Positions 6,348 to 14,658 of a DNA stretch of 64,000 nucleotides are shown here, piece by piece. The DNA lies in assembly GCF_014656215.1 (NCBI RefSeq), contig NZ_BNBZ01000006.1, positions 186,001 to 250,000 on the forward strand, read 5' to 3'. Below the pieces are notes generated by a model. That model saw only the letters and a program-made list of their open reading frames with translations. It was not told the origin of the DNA and made no database searches. Within the stretch, counting starts at the first letter, position 1; every line of letters begins with the position of its first letter. The position numbers were made by a program, and so were the translations under genes. This stretch comes from Streptomyces zaomyceticus. GTDB taxonomy: Bacteria; Actinomycetota; Actinomycetes; Streptomycetales; Streptomycetaceae.

Positions 6348-8453
6348 ATGCGGAACATGAGCGACGACGACCCGTACCTGTGGCTCGAGGACATCTCCGG
6401 CGAGGCCGCCCTCGCCTGGGTCGCCGAGCGGAACGCCGAGACGGCGGGCGCCGTAGCGGGTGACGACGGGTTCGCGGCTCTGCGGACACGGCTGCGCGAG
6501 GTGCTCGACGCCTCGGACCGCATCCCCTACACCGTGCGGCGCGGCCCCTACCTGTACAACTTCTGGCGCGACGCCGACCACGTCCGTGGAGTGTGGCGGC
6601 GGACGACCCTGGAGCGGTACCGCGAGGACACGCCCGAGTGGGAGGTGCTCCTCGACGTCGACGCGCTCGCCGCCGACGAGGACGAGAAGTGGGTCTGGGA
6701 CGGTGCGCGCGTCCTGCGGCCGACGTACGACCGGGCCCTCGTACGCCTCTCGCGCGACGGCGGGGACGCCGTCGTCGTCCGCGAATTCGACCTCGGAACG
6801 CGGGAGTTCGTCGCCGACGGGTTCCGTCTCCCCGAGGCCAAGACACGGATCGGCTGGGTCGACGACGACACCGTCCTCGTCGGTACGGATCTGGGCCCCG
6901 GCTCGCTCACCGACTCCGGCTATCCGCGTACCGTCCGCAGATGGCGGCGCGGCACCCCCGTCGAGGACGCGGTACTCGTCTACGAGGCCGACCCGGCGGA
7001 CGTGGCCGCCTGGGGCTACCGGGACACCACTCCCGGCTTCGAGCGCGAGTTCGTGGGCCGCTCCCTGGACTTCTTCCGCAGCGAGACGTACCTCCTGCGC
7101 CCCGACGGCACACGCGTGCGGATCGACGTGCCCGACGACGCGAGCGCCTACGCCCATCGCCAGTACCTGATCGTCACCCTCAAGTCCGCGTGGCTCGGGC
7201 AGCCGACGGGCTCGCTGCTCGCCTTCGGCTTCGACGCCTTCCTGGCGGGCGACCGCACTCCCGAGGTGCTGTTCACCCCCGACCCCCGGACCGCCCTCGC
7301 CGGACACACCTGGACGCGCAACCACCTCCTCCTGGAGACGATGCGGGACGTCAGCAACCACATCGAGGTGCTCGCCCCCGCCGCCGACGGCGGCGGCTGG
7401 ACGCGCGAGCCGCTCGTCGGGGTTCCCGCCCTGTCCGCCGTCAGCGTCGTCGACACCGACCCGGACGAGTCCGACGAGTACTTCCTCGACGTGTCGGGCT
7501 TCCTCCAGCCGTCCACCCTCCACCTCGGGCGGATCGGCGCCGGCTCGGAGGTCCTCAAGCAGGCCCCGCACCACTTCGACTCCTCCGGCCTCACCGTCGA
7601 CCAGCACTTCGCGACCTCCCGCGACGGCACGCGCGTCCCGTACTTCGTGATCGGCCCCGACCGCACCGCCGCGCCCGGCCCCGGCCCCGCCCTGCTCTAC
7701 GGCTACGGCGGCTTCGAGGTCTCCCTCACCCCCTTCTACGGCGGAGTGACCGGCCGGGCCTGGCTGGAGCGCGGCGGCACCTACGTCATCGCGAACATCC
7801 GGGGCGGCGGCGAGTACGGCCCCGACTGGCACCAGGCCGCGCTCGGCGCCGAACGACCCCGTGCCTTCGAGGACTTCGCGGCCGTCGCCGAGGACCTCGT
7901 CGCACGCGGCATCACCACCCCGGCCATGCTCGGCGCCAAGGGCGGAAGCAACGGCGGACTCCTCATGGGCGCGATGCTCACCCGCCACCCCGAGCTGTTC
8001 GGCGCGATCGTCGCCCAGGTCCCGCTGCTCGACATGACCCGCTTCCACAAACTGCTCGCGGGCGCGTCGTGGATCGCCGAGTACGGCGACCCCGACGACG
8101 AGGCCGACCGCCCCCACCTGCTCGCACTCTCCCCGTACCACCGGCTCGCGGCGGACCGCGACTACCCGCCGGTCCTCCTGATGACCTCGACCCGCGACGA
8201 CCGCGTCCACCCCGGCCACGCCCGCAAGACGGCGGCGCGCCTGCGGGAGCTCGGTCACCGGGTCCTGTTCCACGAGAACACCGGCGGCGGCCACGCGGGC
8301 GCCGGCGACAACGAACAGGCCGCCCACAACAGCGCGCTCGTGCACACCTACCTGTGGCAGCAGCTGACCCGTACCGAACGGCCGACCGTCCCCGGGCCGC
8401 TCACAGCCACCCCGAACGCTGCGCCTGCAACGCCATCTGGAACCGGCTCGTAG
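6348..8453 (+). CDS. prolyl oligopeptidase-family serine peptidase (S9)
   Basis: 701 residues, typical S9A length. The N-terminal part (DPYLWLEDISGEAALAWV) leads into a beta-propeller of about 400 residues that gates access. The C-terminal alpha/beta-hydrolase has KGGSNGGLLMG with nucleophile Ser534, Asp618 in STRDDRVHP and His649 in TGGGHAGAG, a complete catalytic triad. ANIRGGGEYGPDWH is the oxyanion/substrate region. It cleaves short peptides, often after proline, and has no signal peptide, so it is probably cytoplasmic. It starts 3 nt after the nitrobindin stop, with GGGAAG upstream; Met4 is an alternative start. Its 3' end overlaps the convergent regulator gene by 53 bp. Confidence 0.93.
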   Translation: MRNMSDDDPYLWLEDISGEAALAWVAERNAETAGAVAGDDGFAALRTRLREVLDASDRIPYTVRRGPYLYNFWRDADHVRGVWRRTTLERYREDTPEWEVLLDVDALAADEDEKWVWDGARVLRPTYDRALVRLSRDGGDAVVVREFDLGTREFVADGFRLPEAKTRIGWVDDDTVLVGTDLGPGSLTDSGYPRTVRRWRRGTPVEDAVLVYEADPADVAAWGYRDTTPGFEREFVGRSLDFFRSETYLLRPDGTRVRIDVPDDASAYAHRQYLIVTLKSAWLGQPTGSLLAFGFDAFLAGDRTPEVLFTPDPRTALAGHTWTRNHLLLETMRDVSNHIEVLAPAADGGGWTREPLVGVPALSAVSVVDTDPDESDEYFLDVSGFLQPSTLHLGRIGAGSEVLKQAPHHFDSSGLTVDQHFATSRDGTRVPYFVIGPDRTAAPGPGPALLYGYGGFEVSLTPFYGGVTGRAWLERGGTYVIANIRGGGEYGPDWHQAALGAERPRAFEDFAAVAEDLVARGITTPAMLGAKGGSNGGLLMGAMLTRHPELFGAIVAQVPLLDMTRFHKLLAGASWIAEYGDPDDEADRPHLLALSPYHRLAADRDYPPVLLMTSTRDDRVHPGHARKTAARLRELGHRVLFHENTGGGHAGAGDNEQAAHNSALVHTYLWQQLTRTERPTVPGPLTATPNAAPATPSGTGS

Positions 8454-9384
8454 CACCGAGCCGGGCCATCAGGACCTGCACCCGGCGGAACAGCGTCCGA
8501 CGGCTCACGCCGATCTCCCGGGCGATCACGTCGTCGCTCGCCCCGGCCGCCAACAGCCGGAGCAGCCGCCGGTCCGCCGGCAGCAGACCGGCGGGCCGGG
8601 CCGAACGGCCGTGGAAGGGCAGCGCGTTCTGCCAGGCCTGCTCGAACAGCGCCACCAGCGCGGAGAGCAGGCCGCACGGCTGCACGACCAGCATGGTGTT
8701 GTACACGTCCGTCTCCTTGATCGACAGGGCGACCAGCGCGTACGCGTCGTCGATGATCACGAGCTTCACCGGCACCGACGGCAGGACCCGCGCCTGCTCG
8801 CCCGCCTCGATACAGGGTTCGATGGAGTTCTCCAGCTGCCCCGGATACTCGAGGGACTCCCGGGAGTACACGACCCGCTGTGTCACCCCGCGGGCCAGGG
8901 TGGCCAGCGCGTCGTCCGTCGCTCCCTCGATCGGGAAGTACGGCGGGGAGTCGAACTGCCGGATCTGCTCCCGGGCACTCGCCCACGCCTGACGCATCCG
9001 GGGACCGATGGACTCCCCGGTCACCACCTCCACCAGCGGATCGTGGTACCCGGCGAGCCGATGCCGCCGGAACGACTCGAACGCGCCCCCGACGGTGATG
9101 CGGGACGCGTCGAGCTCGGCCGCCCTCCGCCGGCCGAGGATCTCGAGGCCCGCGGTCGGCGGCACCGGCGCCACCACGTCGGAACCCTCCTCGGCGGAGC
9201 TCGCCAGACCGCAGTCGACCAGCTCGCGGTACGCCTCCGTCAGCGCCGCGCCCTCGAGACCGGCCGCGGCACCGATCGCACTCAGCGGCCCGGGCCCGAG
9301 GTCCAGCAGCGTCCGGTAGACCAGGGCGCCCTCCTGCCCGATCCCCAGCAGCCGGAGTGCCTCACCGAGTTTCTCGTTCGCCAT
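8401..9384 (-). CDS. LuxR-type regulator with TrmB-like N-terminal domain
   Basis: 327 residues from ATG 9384. An N-terminal winged helix (LGIGQEGALVYRTLLDLGPGPLSAIGAAAGLEGAAL) resembles the TrmB/sugar-specific regulator fold. The middle (VYSRESLEYPGQLENSIEPCIEAGEQARVL) is a ligand-domain-like region. The C-terminus is a LuxR/GerE HTH (LLRLLAAGASDDVIAREIGVSRRTLFRRVQVLMARLGATSRFQ). Such proteins are common orphan regulators in Streptomyces, often of secondary metabolism or peptidase genes. The gene is convergent with and overlaps the S9 peptidase by 53 bp and is divergent from aminopeptidase P, so it may control one of these. The target is an inference. Confidence 0.85.
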   Translation of the reverse strand: MANEKLGEALRLLGIGQEGALVYRTLLDLGPGPLSAIGAAAGLEGAALTEAYRELVDCGLASSAEEGSDVVAPVPPTAGLEILGRRRAAELDASRITVGGAFESFRRHRLAGYHDPLVEVVTGESIGPRMRQAWASAREQIRQFDSPPYFPIEGATDDALATLARGVTQRVVYSRESLEYPGQLENSIEPCIEAGEQARVLPSVPVKLVIIDDAYALVALSIKETDVYNTMLVVQPCGLLSALVALFEQAWQNALPFHGRSARPAGLLPADRRLLRLLAAGASDDVIAREIGVSRRTLFRRVQVLMARLGATSRFQMALQAQRSGWL

Positions 9385-9563
9385 GCACCGATTATCGACG
9401 TCCCCGATCCCGGCCACGTGCCGGCAGGACACCTCCCGGCGCTGCCGGTGGCCGATTCGTGCCACTGGCGGTCTTCGGCAACCGGTGCGAGCGTCGCGGA
9501 GTACGTTCGCCCGGACGCCGGACCACGGCGGACGAGGAACTCACGCGGAAGAAGGTGCAGGAC

Positions 9564-10976
9564 GTGGCGAAGGGTCGCAAGAACGGCCTCTACGAAGGCG
9601 TCTCCGAGGAGCTCTCCACCCTGATGAGGTCGGGGTGGGCGGACACCGAGCGGCACGGGCTCGAGCCCGACGAGCAGGCCCCGTACGCGGCCCGCCGCCG
9701 CGCGGCGCTCTCCGCGCGCTTCCCCGGCGAACGCCTCGTGATCCCCTCCGGCAACCTCAAGACCCGCTCCAACGACGACACCTACCCGTTCCGCCCGTAC
9801 ACCGGCTACGTCCACATGACGGGCGACCAGGCGCGTGACGGCGCCCTCGTGCTCGAACCCCGCGCCGACGGCGGCCACGACGCCTACTGCTACCAGCTGC
9901 CCCGCGACAGCCGCGACAACGACGAGTTCTGGATCGGATACACGGCCGAGCTGTGGATGGGCCGGCGCCGTTCCCTCGCCGAGTCCGAGACCGTCCTCGG
10001 ACTGTCCTGTCGCGACGTCCGGACCGCCGCCGAGGACCTGGCCGCCGGCTCCGGCGTACCGACCCGCATCGTCCGCGGCATCGACCCGGCCCTCGAAGCC
10101 GCCGTCACCACCGACGAGGAGCGCGACATCGAGCTGGAGGGGGCGCTCAGTGACCTCCGGCTCGTCAAGGACGCCTGGGAGATCGGCGAGATGCGCAAGG
10201 CCGTGGACTCCACCGTCCGCGGCTTCACCGACTGCGTCGGCGAGCTCTCCCGGGCCGTCGCCTCCTCCGAGCGGTGGATCGAGGGCACCTTCTTCCGCCG
10301 GGCGCGCCTGGAGGGCAACCACGTCGGCTACGGCTCGATCTGCGCCGCGGGCGAGCACGCCACGATCATGCACTGGACGGACAACGACGGACCGGTCCGC
10401 CCCGGCGAACTGCTCCTGCTCGACGCCGGCGTGGAGACCCACTCCCTCTACACCGCCGACGTCACCCGCACCCTCCCCATCAGCGGCACCTTCACCCCCG
10501 TGCAGCGCCAGGTGTACGACGCGGTGTACGAGGCCCAGGAGGCCGGCATGGCCGCGGTCAAGCCGGGTGCCCCGTACCGCGACTTCCACGAGGCGTCCCA
10601 GCGGCACCTGGCGGCGCGCCTCGTCGAGTGGGGCTTCATCGAGGGCCCCGTCGACCGGGCGTACGAGCTCGGCCTCCAGCGCCGCTTCACCATGGCCGGC
10701 ACCGGGCACATGCTCGGTCTGGACGTCCACGACTGCGCGCAGGCCCGCACGGAGGAGTACGTCGACGGCGTCCTCGAACCCGGCATGGTGCTCACCGTCG
10801 AGCCCGGGCTGTACTTCCAGCCCGACGACCTGACCGTGCCCGAGGAGTGGCGCGGGATCGGCGTCCGGATCGAGGACGACCTCGTCGTCACGGAGGAGGG
10901 CCACGAGAACCTCTCGGACGGACTGCCGCGCTCCTCGACCGAGGTTGAGGCGTGGATGGCCCGCTTCGCGGGCTGA
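9564..10976 (+). CDS. pepP: aminopeptidase P family Xaa-Pro peptidase
   Basis: 470 residues. It removes N-terminal residues ahead of proline. The N-terminal domain (AMP_N, about 1-190) has the YPFRPYTGYVHMTG segment; the C-terminal pita-bread M24 domain has the dinuclear metal ligands Asp287, Asp299, His382, Glu413 and Glu437 in LLLDAGVET, LYTADVTR, GTGHMLGLDVHD, LTVEPGLYF and GVRIEDDL. GTG 9564 is chosen because GAAGAAGG lies 8 nt upstream and the family begins (M/V)AKGRKNGLY. The frame stays open further upstream but without a ribosome site. It ends at a strong bidirectional terminator. Confidence 0.93.
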   Translation: MAKGRKNGLYEGVSEELSTLMRSGWADTERHGLEPDEQAPYAARRRAALSARFPGERLVIPSGNLKTRSNDDTYPFRPYTGYVHMTGDQARDGALVLEPRADGGHDAYCYQLPRDSRDNDEFWIGYTAELWMGRRRSLAESETVLGLSCRDVRTAAEDLAAGSGVPTRIVRGIDPALEAAVTTDEERDIELEGALSDLRLVKDAWEIGEMRKAVDSTVRGFTDCVGELSRAVASSERWIEGTFFRRARLEGNHVGYGSICAAGEHATIMHWTDNDGPVRPGELLLLDAGVETHSLYTADVTRTLPISGTFTPVQRQVYDAVYEAQEAGMAAVKPGAPYRDFHEASQRHLAARLVEWGFIEGPVDRAYELGLQRRFTMAGTGHMLGLDVHDCAQARTEEYVDGVLEPGMVLTVEPGLYFQPDDLTVPEEWRGIGVRIEDDLVVTEEGHENLSDGLPRSSTEVEAWMARFAG

Positions 10977-11011
10977 GCCGGGGGGCCGAACCGGGCCGGG
11001 CCACCGGCCGA

Positions 11012-11053
11012 CGGCGCCGCCGCGCCCCGTGTGCGGGGGGCGCGGCGGCGCCG
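11012..11053. terminator. bidirectional terminator hairpin
   Basis: CGGCGCCGCCGCGCCCCG pairs with its complement across a TGTG loop, with only a 2-nt G bulge. It separates the convergent pepP and PaaX-like genes. Confidence 0.75.
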
Positions 11054-11072
11054 TTCTCCGGTGGGCCCCCTG

Positions 11073-12035
11073 TCAGCGCGTCCGGTCGGCGAGGTCCTCG
11101 TACAGCGCGAAGAGGCGGGGAAGCGGCGAACCGGAGTCCGGCGCGGGGGTCTTCGTCAGTGCCGTCCAGGCGGAGGCGAAGACCTCGCGGGCCCGGGCGC
11201 CGGGCCACGGCCGGGGGAGCAGCTCGGGCGGGAGCAGGGGGTCGGGCCGCATCGCGTACGTGAACGCGGCGGCGAGCCGGACGGCGAGCGTCAGCCGCCC
11301 GGGGGCCGTGAGGGGTTCGCGGTCCGTGGGTCCGGGACGACCGGGCCGGTCCAGGCAGGAGCGCGCGAAGACGGCCAACCGTTCGTGCCGGGCGGCGATC
11401 TCGTCCAGGGGCCAGAGCGCGGCGGCCAGCGCACGGGGTTCGGAGAGCGCCCCGATCCGCAGGTCGGCGCTGGTGAGGCAGGTGAGTTGGGACGCGACCC
11501 CGAGCTGGTGGGCCCGGGCCTCGACCAGCGGTGCGATCGGGTTCGCGGCGGCGTACAGGCCCCCCTGGAGCGGGGTGGCGCCGAGGCCGAGCAGAGTGTC
11601 GCGGAGCGCGTCGCGCGCGGCTCGCGCGGATTCCGGGACGGCGAAGGCGAAGAGGTGCCAGCGGCCGTCCCAGGGCGCGAGCCCGTGGTCCTGGCGGTAG
11701 GCGAAGCGGACGTGATCTGCATCGGGCGCGAACGAGCCGGTGGGGTCGGCCACCGCGCGCAGGACGGCCTTGCGCCCCCGGCCCTCGTGGGTGAAGCGGC
11801 CCTCCGCGACGAGGCGTTTGACGCAGAGCCGGACCTGCTGGTCGCTCATGGAGAGCAGTCCGGCGACGGTGTAGAGCTCCCCGGCGTCGACCGTGCCGTC
11901 CGTCCGGACGAGGGCGTGCACGAGGGTGCGGGTGGAGACGGTGTTCCAGGGGGTGGCGGAGCCGTCGGGGGCTTCCGGGGCTTCGGGCGCGGGGATTCCG
12001 GAGGCTTCGGGGGCTTCCGGGGTTCCGGGGGTCAT
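11073..12035 (-). CDS. PaaX-family transcriptional regulator
   Basis: 320 residues from ATG 12035. After a Pro/Glu/Ala-rich N-terminus (PEAPEASGIPAPEAPEAP), a winged helix (TLVHALVRTDGTVDAGELYTVAGLLSM ... VRLCVKRLVAEGRFTHEGRG) is followed by the PaaX core WHLFAFAVPESARAARDALRDTLLGLGATPLQGGLY and the PaaX C-terminal domain. PaaX is the phenylacetyl-CoA responsive repressor; no paa genes are in the window, so the effector is unknown. The start overlaps the GNAT stop by ATGA, so the two are coupled with GNAT first. The shared upstream region has nested palindromes that could be its operator. Confidence 0.85.
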   Translation of the reverse strand: MTPGTPEAPEASGIPAPEAPEAPDGSATPWNTVSTRTLVHALVRTDGTVDAGELYTVAGLLSMSDQQVRLCVKRLVAEGRFTHEGRGRKAVLRAVADPTGSFAPDADHVRFAYRQDHGLAPWDGRWHLFAFAVPESARAARDALRDTLLGLGATPLQGGLYAAANPIAPLVEARAHQLGVASQLTCLTSADLRIGALSEPRALAAALWPLDEIAARHERLAVFARSCLDRPGRPGPTDREPLTAPGRLTLAVRLAAAFTYAMRPDPLLPPELLPRPWPGARAREVFASAWTALTKTPAPDSGSPLPRLFALYEDLADRTR

Positions 12036-12655
12036 GAGGTCTCCTGGCCGGGGCGGGAGTCGGCCGCGGTGACGGGCCGGTGCAGGGTGGTGACGGCGCC
12101 GAAGCCCATCAGGCCGCGCAGATACGGGGTGTTCTCGGTGCGGACGGCGACGAAGCCGTGCCGTTCGTACAGGGCACGGGCGCGCGGGTTCACATCGATG
12201 ACGTCGAGCCGTACACGGCGGCAGCGGGCCTCGGCGGCCACCGCGGCGATCTCGCGCAGGAGCCGGCCGCCGATCCCCGTGCCCCGGTGTTCGGGGGCGA
12301 CCGCGATCCCGTCCATCACCAGTTCGCGGGCGGCGGGGCGACGTTCCAGGAGGGCGAGGAGCGCCAGGCGGTGCAGCCCGCGCAGCGCGCCGTACGCGGC
12401 GAGGACGTCCGAGGCTCCGCCGCCGGTGAGCCCGCGCCCGCCGAGCCGGTAGCCCGCCACTCCCGCCACCTCGCCGTCGACGAGCGCGGTGACGCCCCGG
12501 TCGTGGTGGAGGTGGGCCGCGAGGAAGGCGCGGGCCTTGTCGGGCGGGTTCAGCGCGGCGCCGAGTTTGCGTCCGAACGCCTCCCAGTACAGCGCGGCGA
12601 CCCTGGCCTCGCTCCCCTCGGGCACCCCTCGGCGCACCACCGGCCGCGTGTTCAT
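12032..12655 (-). CDS. GNAT-family N-acetyltransferase
   Basis: 207 residues. The acetyl-CoA-binding motif A is clear in MDGIAVAPEHRGTGIGGRLLREIAAVA, followed by VRLDVIDVNPRARALYERHGFVAV. The substrate is not readable. ATG 12655 is preceded by AGGAGGAG (GACGAGGAGGAGTGGC). It is the first gene of a two-gene unit with the PaaX-like regulator and is divergent from the DUF418 gene across 96 bp of regulatory DNA. Confidence 0.88.
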   Translation of the reverse strand: MNTRPVVRRGVPEGSEARVAALYWEAFGRKLGAALNPPDKARAFLAAHLHHDRGVTALVDGEVAGVAGYRLGGRGLTGGGASDVLAAYGALRGLHRLALLALLERRPAARELVMDGIAVAPEHRGTGIGGRLLREIAAVAAEARCRRVRLDVIDVNPRARALYERHGFVAVRTENTPYLRGLMGFGAVTTLHRPVTAADSRPGQETS

Positions 12656-12685
12656 GCCACTCCTCCTCGTCGGGACGGGCTTGCA

Positions 12686-12736
12686 CTATCGATCGTAGTA
12701 CGTTCATTCTCGATACGAGCGTTTTGGAATCGATAG
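12686..12736. promoter_or_regulatory. divergent promoter region with nested palindromes
   Basis: CTATCGAT (12686-12693) and ATCGATAG (12729-12736) form an outer inverted repeat. Inside lie CTCG-ATA-CGAG (12709-12719) and ATCGTAGTACG (12692-12702). The region is AT-richer than its surroundings and sits between the GNAT/PaaX unit and DUF418, so it is a likely operator, perhaps for the PaaX-like protein. Confidence 0.5.
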
Positions 12737-12751
12737 ATCTGGGGGAAGGTC

Positions 12752-14065
12752 ATGAATCCACGAGCGGTGGAGCGGGGAACCGTCGATCCGACAGCCGACG
12801 TAGGCGCAGGCTCGGGCGCTGGCACTGGCACACACACCGGCGCAGGCGCCGGCGGGCGACTCGCGCAGGTCGACGCCCTGCGCGGCTTCGCCCTGCTGGG
12901 CATCCTCGTCGTCAACATCGGCTACATGGCGTCGACCTACCACGGCTCGGGCCTGGAGGACCCCGGCTTCGCCTCGCCCCTCGACGGGGCGGTCCGATGG
13001 TTCGTCACGGTGTTCTTCGAGGCCAAGTTCTTCCTGCTGTTCTCGTTCCTCTTCGGCTACAGCTTCACGCTCCAGCTCGACTCCGCGGAGCGGAGCGGTG
13101 CCCGCTTCGCCCCGCGCTTCCTGCGGCGCCTGGCGGGCCTGTTCGTGCTCGGCGCCCTGCACGCGGTCCTGCTGTTCCCGGGCGACATCCTCACCACGTA
13201 CGCCGTGCTCGGCCTGATCCTGCTCGCCGCCCGCCGGCTCCGGCCGCGCACGGCCGTCCGTACCGCCGTGGCCCTCTTCGCCGTGACCGCCGCGTGGTAC
13301 GTCCTGCTCGCCGTCGGTGTGCACCTGGCGGGCGGTGCGGGCGTGGACCCGGGTGCGGCCGCGGAGGCCGAGCGCGCCGCCGACGCGCTGCGCGGCGGCG
13401 CGGGCGCCGTGATCGGGGAGCACCTGCGGCAGCTCCCCGACGTCGTGTTCCTGCTGGCCTTCTTCCAGGCCCCGGCCGCCTTCGCCGCCTTCCTCCTGGG
13501 CCTCGCCGCCGGGCGGGCCCGCGCGCTCGGTGACCTCGCCCGGCACCGCACGACGCTGGTCCGGCTCCAGTGGGCGGGCTTCACGCTCGGGCTCCTCGGC
13601 GGTGTCGTGTACGCCCACGCGAGCCTGGTGCGCCCGGGAGGCGCGTACCAGATCCTCGCCCTGGGCGTCGACGTCGTCACGGCGCCGCTGCTCGCCGCCG
13701 CCTACGCGGCCACCCTGCTCCGGATCACCCAGGGGCGGTTCGGCGGGCGGACGGTGGCTGCACTCGGTCCCGTGGGCGGCATGACCCTCACCGGCTATCT
13801 CACCCAGTCCCTCGTCTGCGCCCTGCTGTTCACGGGGTACGGGGCGGGCCTCGTGGGCCGGGTGTCGCCGCCGGTGGTGCTCGCGATCGCCCTCACGCTC
13901 TTCGCCGCGCAGATCGTCGTGAGCCGGTGGTGGCTCCGGAGCCGTCGGTACGGCCCCGTCGAATGGCTGCTGCGGGCGTGGACCACGCTGACCCGGCCGC
14001 CCCTCCGGCGCACGGAGGGGACCGCGGTGGCGGCCCCGGTGTCCCCGGCGGCGCGGGAAGGCTGA
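12752..14065 (+). CDS. DUF418 (YeiB-like) multi-spanning membrane protein
   Basis: 437 residues. Family starts show as VDALRGFALLGILVVNIGYM, then FFEAKFFLLFSFLFGYSFTLQL, then several hydrophobic segments, ending in the DUF418 block (RVSPPVVLAIALTLFAAQIVVSRWWLRSRRYGPVEWLLRAWT). About ten membrane helices are expected. Function in the family is unknown; transport or acyltransfer-like roles have been suggested. The first 45 residues are Gly/Ala/Thr-rich and variable. ATG 12752 follows GGGGGAAGG. The gene is divergent from the GNAT/PaaX pair and may be its target. Confidence 0.88.
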   Translation: MNPRAVERGTVDPTADVGAGSGAGTGTHTGAGAGGRLAQVDALRGFALLGILVVNIGYMASTYHGSGLEDPGFASPLDGAVRWFVTVFFEAKFFLLFSFLFGYSFTLQLDSAERSGARFAPRFLRRLAGLFVLGALHAVLLFPGDILTTYAVLGLILLAARRLRPRTAVRTAVALFAVTAAWYVLLAVGVHLAGGAGVDPGAAAEAERAADALRGGAGAVIGEHLRQLPDVVFLLAFFQAPAAFAAFLLGLAAGRARALGDLARHRTTLVRLQWAGFTLGLLGGVVYAHASLVRPGGAYQILALGVDVVTAPLLAAAYAATLLRITQGRFGGRTVAALGPVGGMTLTGYLTQSLVCALLFTGYGAGLVGRVSPPVVLAIALTLFAAQIVVSRWWLRSRRYGPVEWLLRAWTTLTRPPLRRTEGTAVAAPVSPAAREG

Positions 14066-14192
14066 GCGGGGGCGGGGTGCGGCCGGGGTGCGACGGGCGC
14101 GGGCGGTGGATGGAGGCCGGGATGCCGGGGCGGCCGGGGAGGCGTCGGTGGTCGTGCTCTGGACGCGGCGCGAGGGATGCGGTTAGCTGCAC

Positions 14193-14219
14193 TTGCACCT
14201 AATCAACAAATTGCATAGA
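14193..14219 (+). promoter_or_regulatory. promoter-like AT-rich element before the redox cassette
   Basis: TTGCAC (14193-14198) and CATAGA (14214-14219) lie 15 bp apart, followed 10 nt later by the SnoaL-like ATG. TTGCA is repeated directly at 14193 and 14211 (18-bp period), as expected for same-face binding of a regulator. This is the only AT-rich patch nearby. Confidence 0.45.
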
Positions 14220-14229
14220 GAGTCGCGCC

Positions 14230-14658
14230 ATGCATCCGTTCCGTAAGGCCGTCGAGAACCGGGACCACGCCGCCATCGAGGCCCTGCTCGCCGAGAACGT
14301 CGTCTTCACCAGCCCGGTGGCCTTCCGGCCGTACCCCGGCAAGGCCATCACCGCCGCGATCCTGCGCGGGGTCATCCGCGTCTTCACCGATTTCCGGTAC
14401 GTCCGCGAGATCGGCAGCGAGGACGGCCGTGACCACGCCCTCGTCTTCACCGCGAAGGTCGGCGACATGGAGATCAACGGCTGCGACTTCCTCCACTTCG
14501 ACGAGGAGGGCAGGATCGACGACTTCATGGTCATGGTCCGCCCCCTCTCCGCCGCGCAGGCGCTCTCCGCCGCCATGGGCGCCCAGTTCGACCGCATCAA
14601 GGCGGAGGCCCTCGCGGCGACGGAGGCCGCCGACACCGCCTCCGAGGGCGAGCGGTGA
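14230..14658 (+). CDS. SnoaL-like / NTF2-fold protein
   Basis: 142 residues, NTF2-like (SnoaL-like) alpha+beta barrel: HPFRKAVENRDHAAIEALLAENVVFTSPVAF, ITAAILRGVIRVFTDFRYVRE, and GDMEINGCDFLHFDEEGRIDDFMVMVRPLSAAQAL. This fold includes small-molecule isomerases, cyclases and binding proteins; the pocket cannot be assigned from sequence. It is gene one of a tight operon: its TGA overlaps the GTG of the CrtI-like flavoprotein (GTGA). The role is probably binding, isomerising or presenting the substrate of the flavoprotein, an inference from linkage alone. Confidence 0.85.
   Translation: MHPFRKAVENRDHAAIEALLAENVVFTSPVAFRPYPGKAITAAILRGVIRVFTDFRYVREIGSEDGRDHALVFTAKVGDMEINGCDFLHFDEEGRIDDFMVMVRPLSAAQALSAAMGAQFDRIKAEALAATEAADTASEGER

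Noticed and set aside
3537..8456. Minus-strand open frame of over 1600 codons opposite the siderophore and oligopeptidase genes
   Set aside because: It is antisense to well-conserved genes, rich in Glu, Gly, Arg and Ala as expected from the complement of GC3-biased codons, and has no domain or ribosome site.
11073..12707. Reading the GNAT and PaaX region as one 544-codon protein
   Set aside because: The upstream half is the GNAT gene read in the wrong frame. The PaaX start at 12035 overlaps the GNAT stop and has a natural coupled start.
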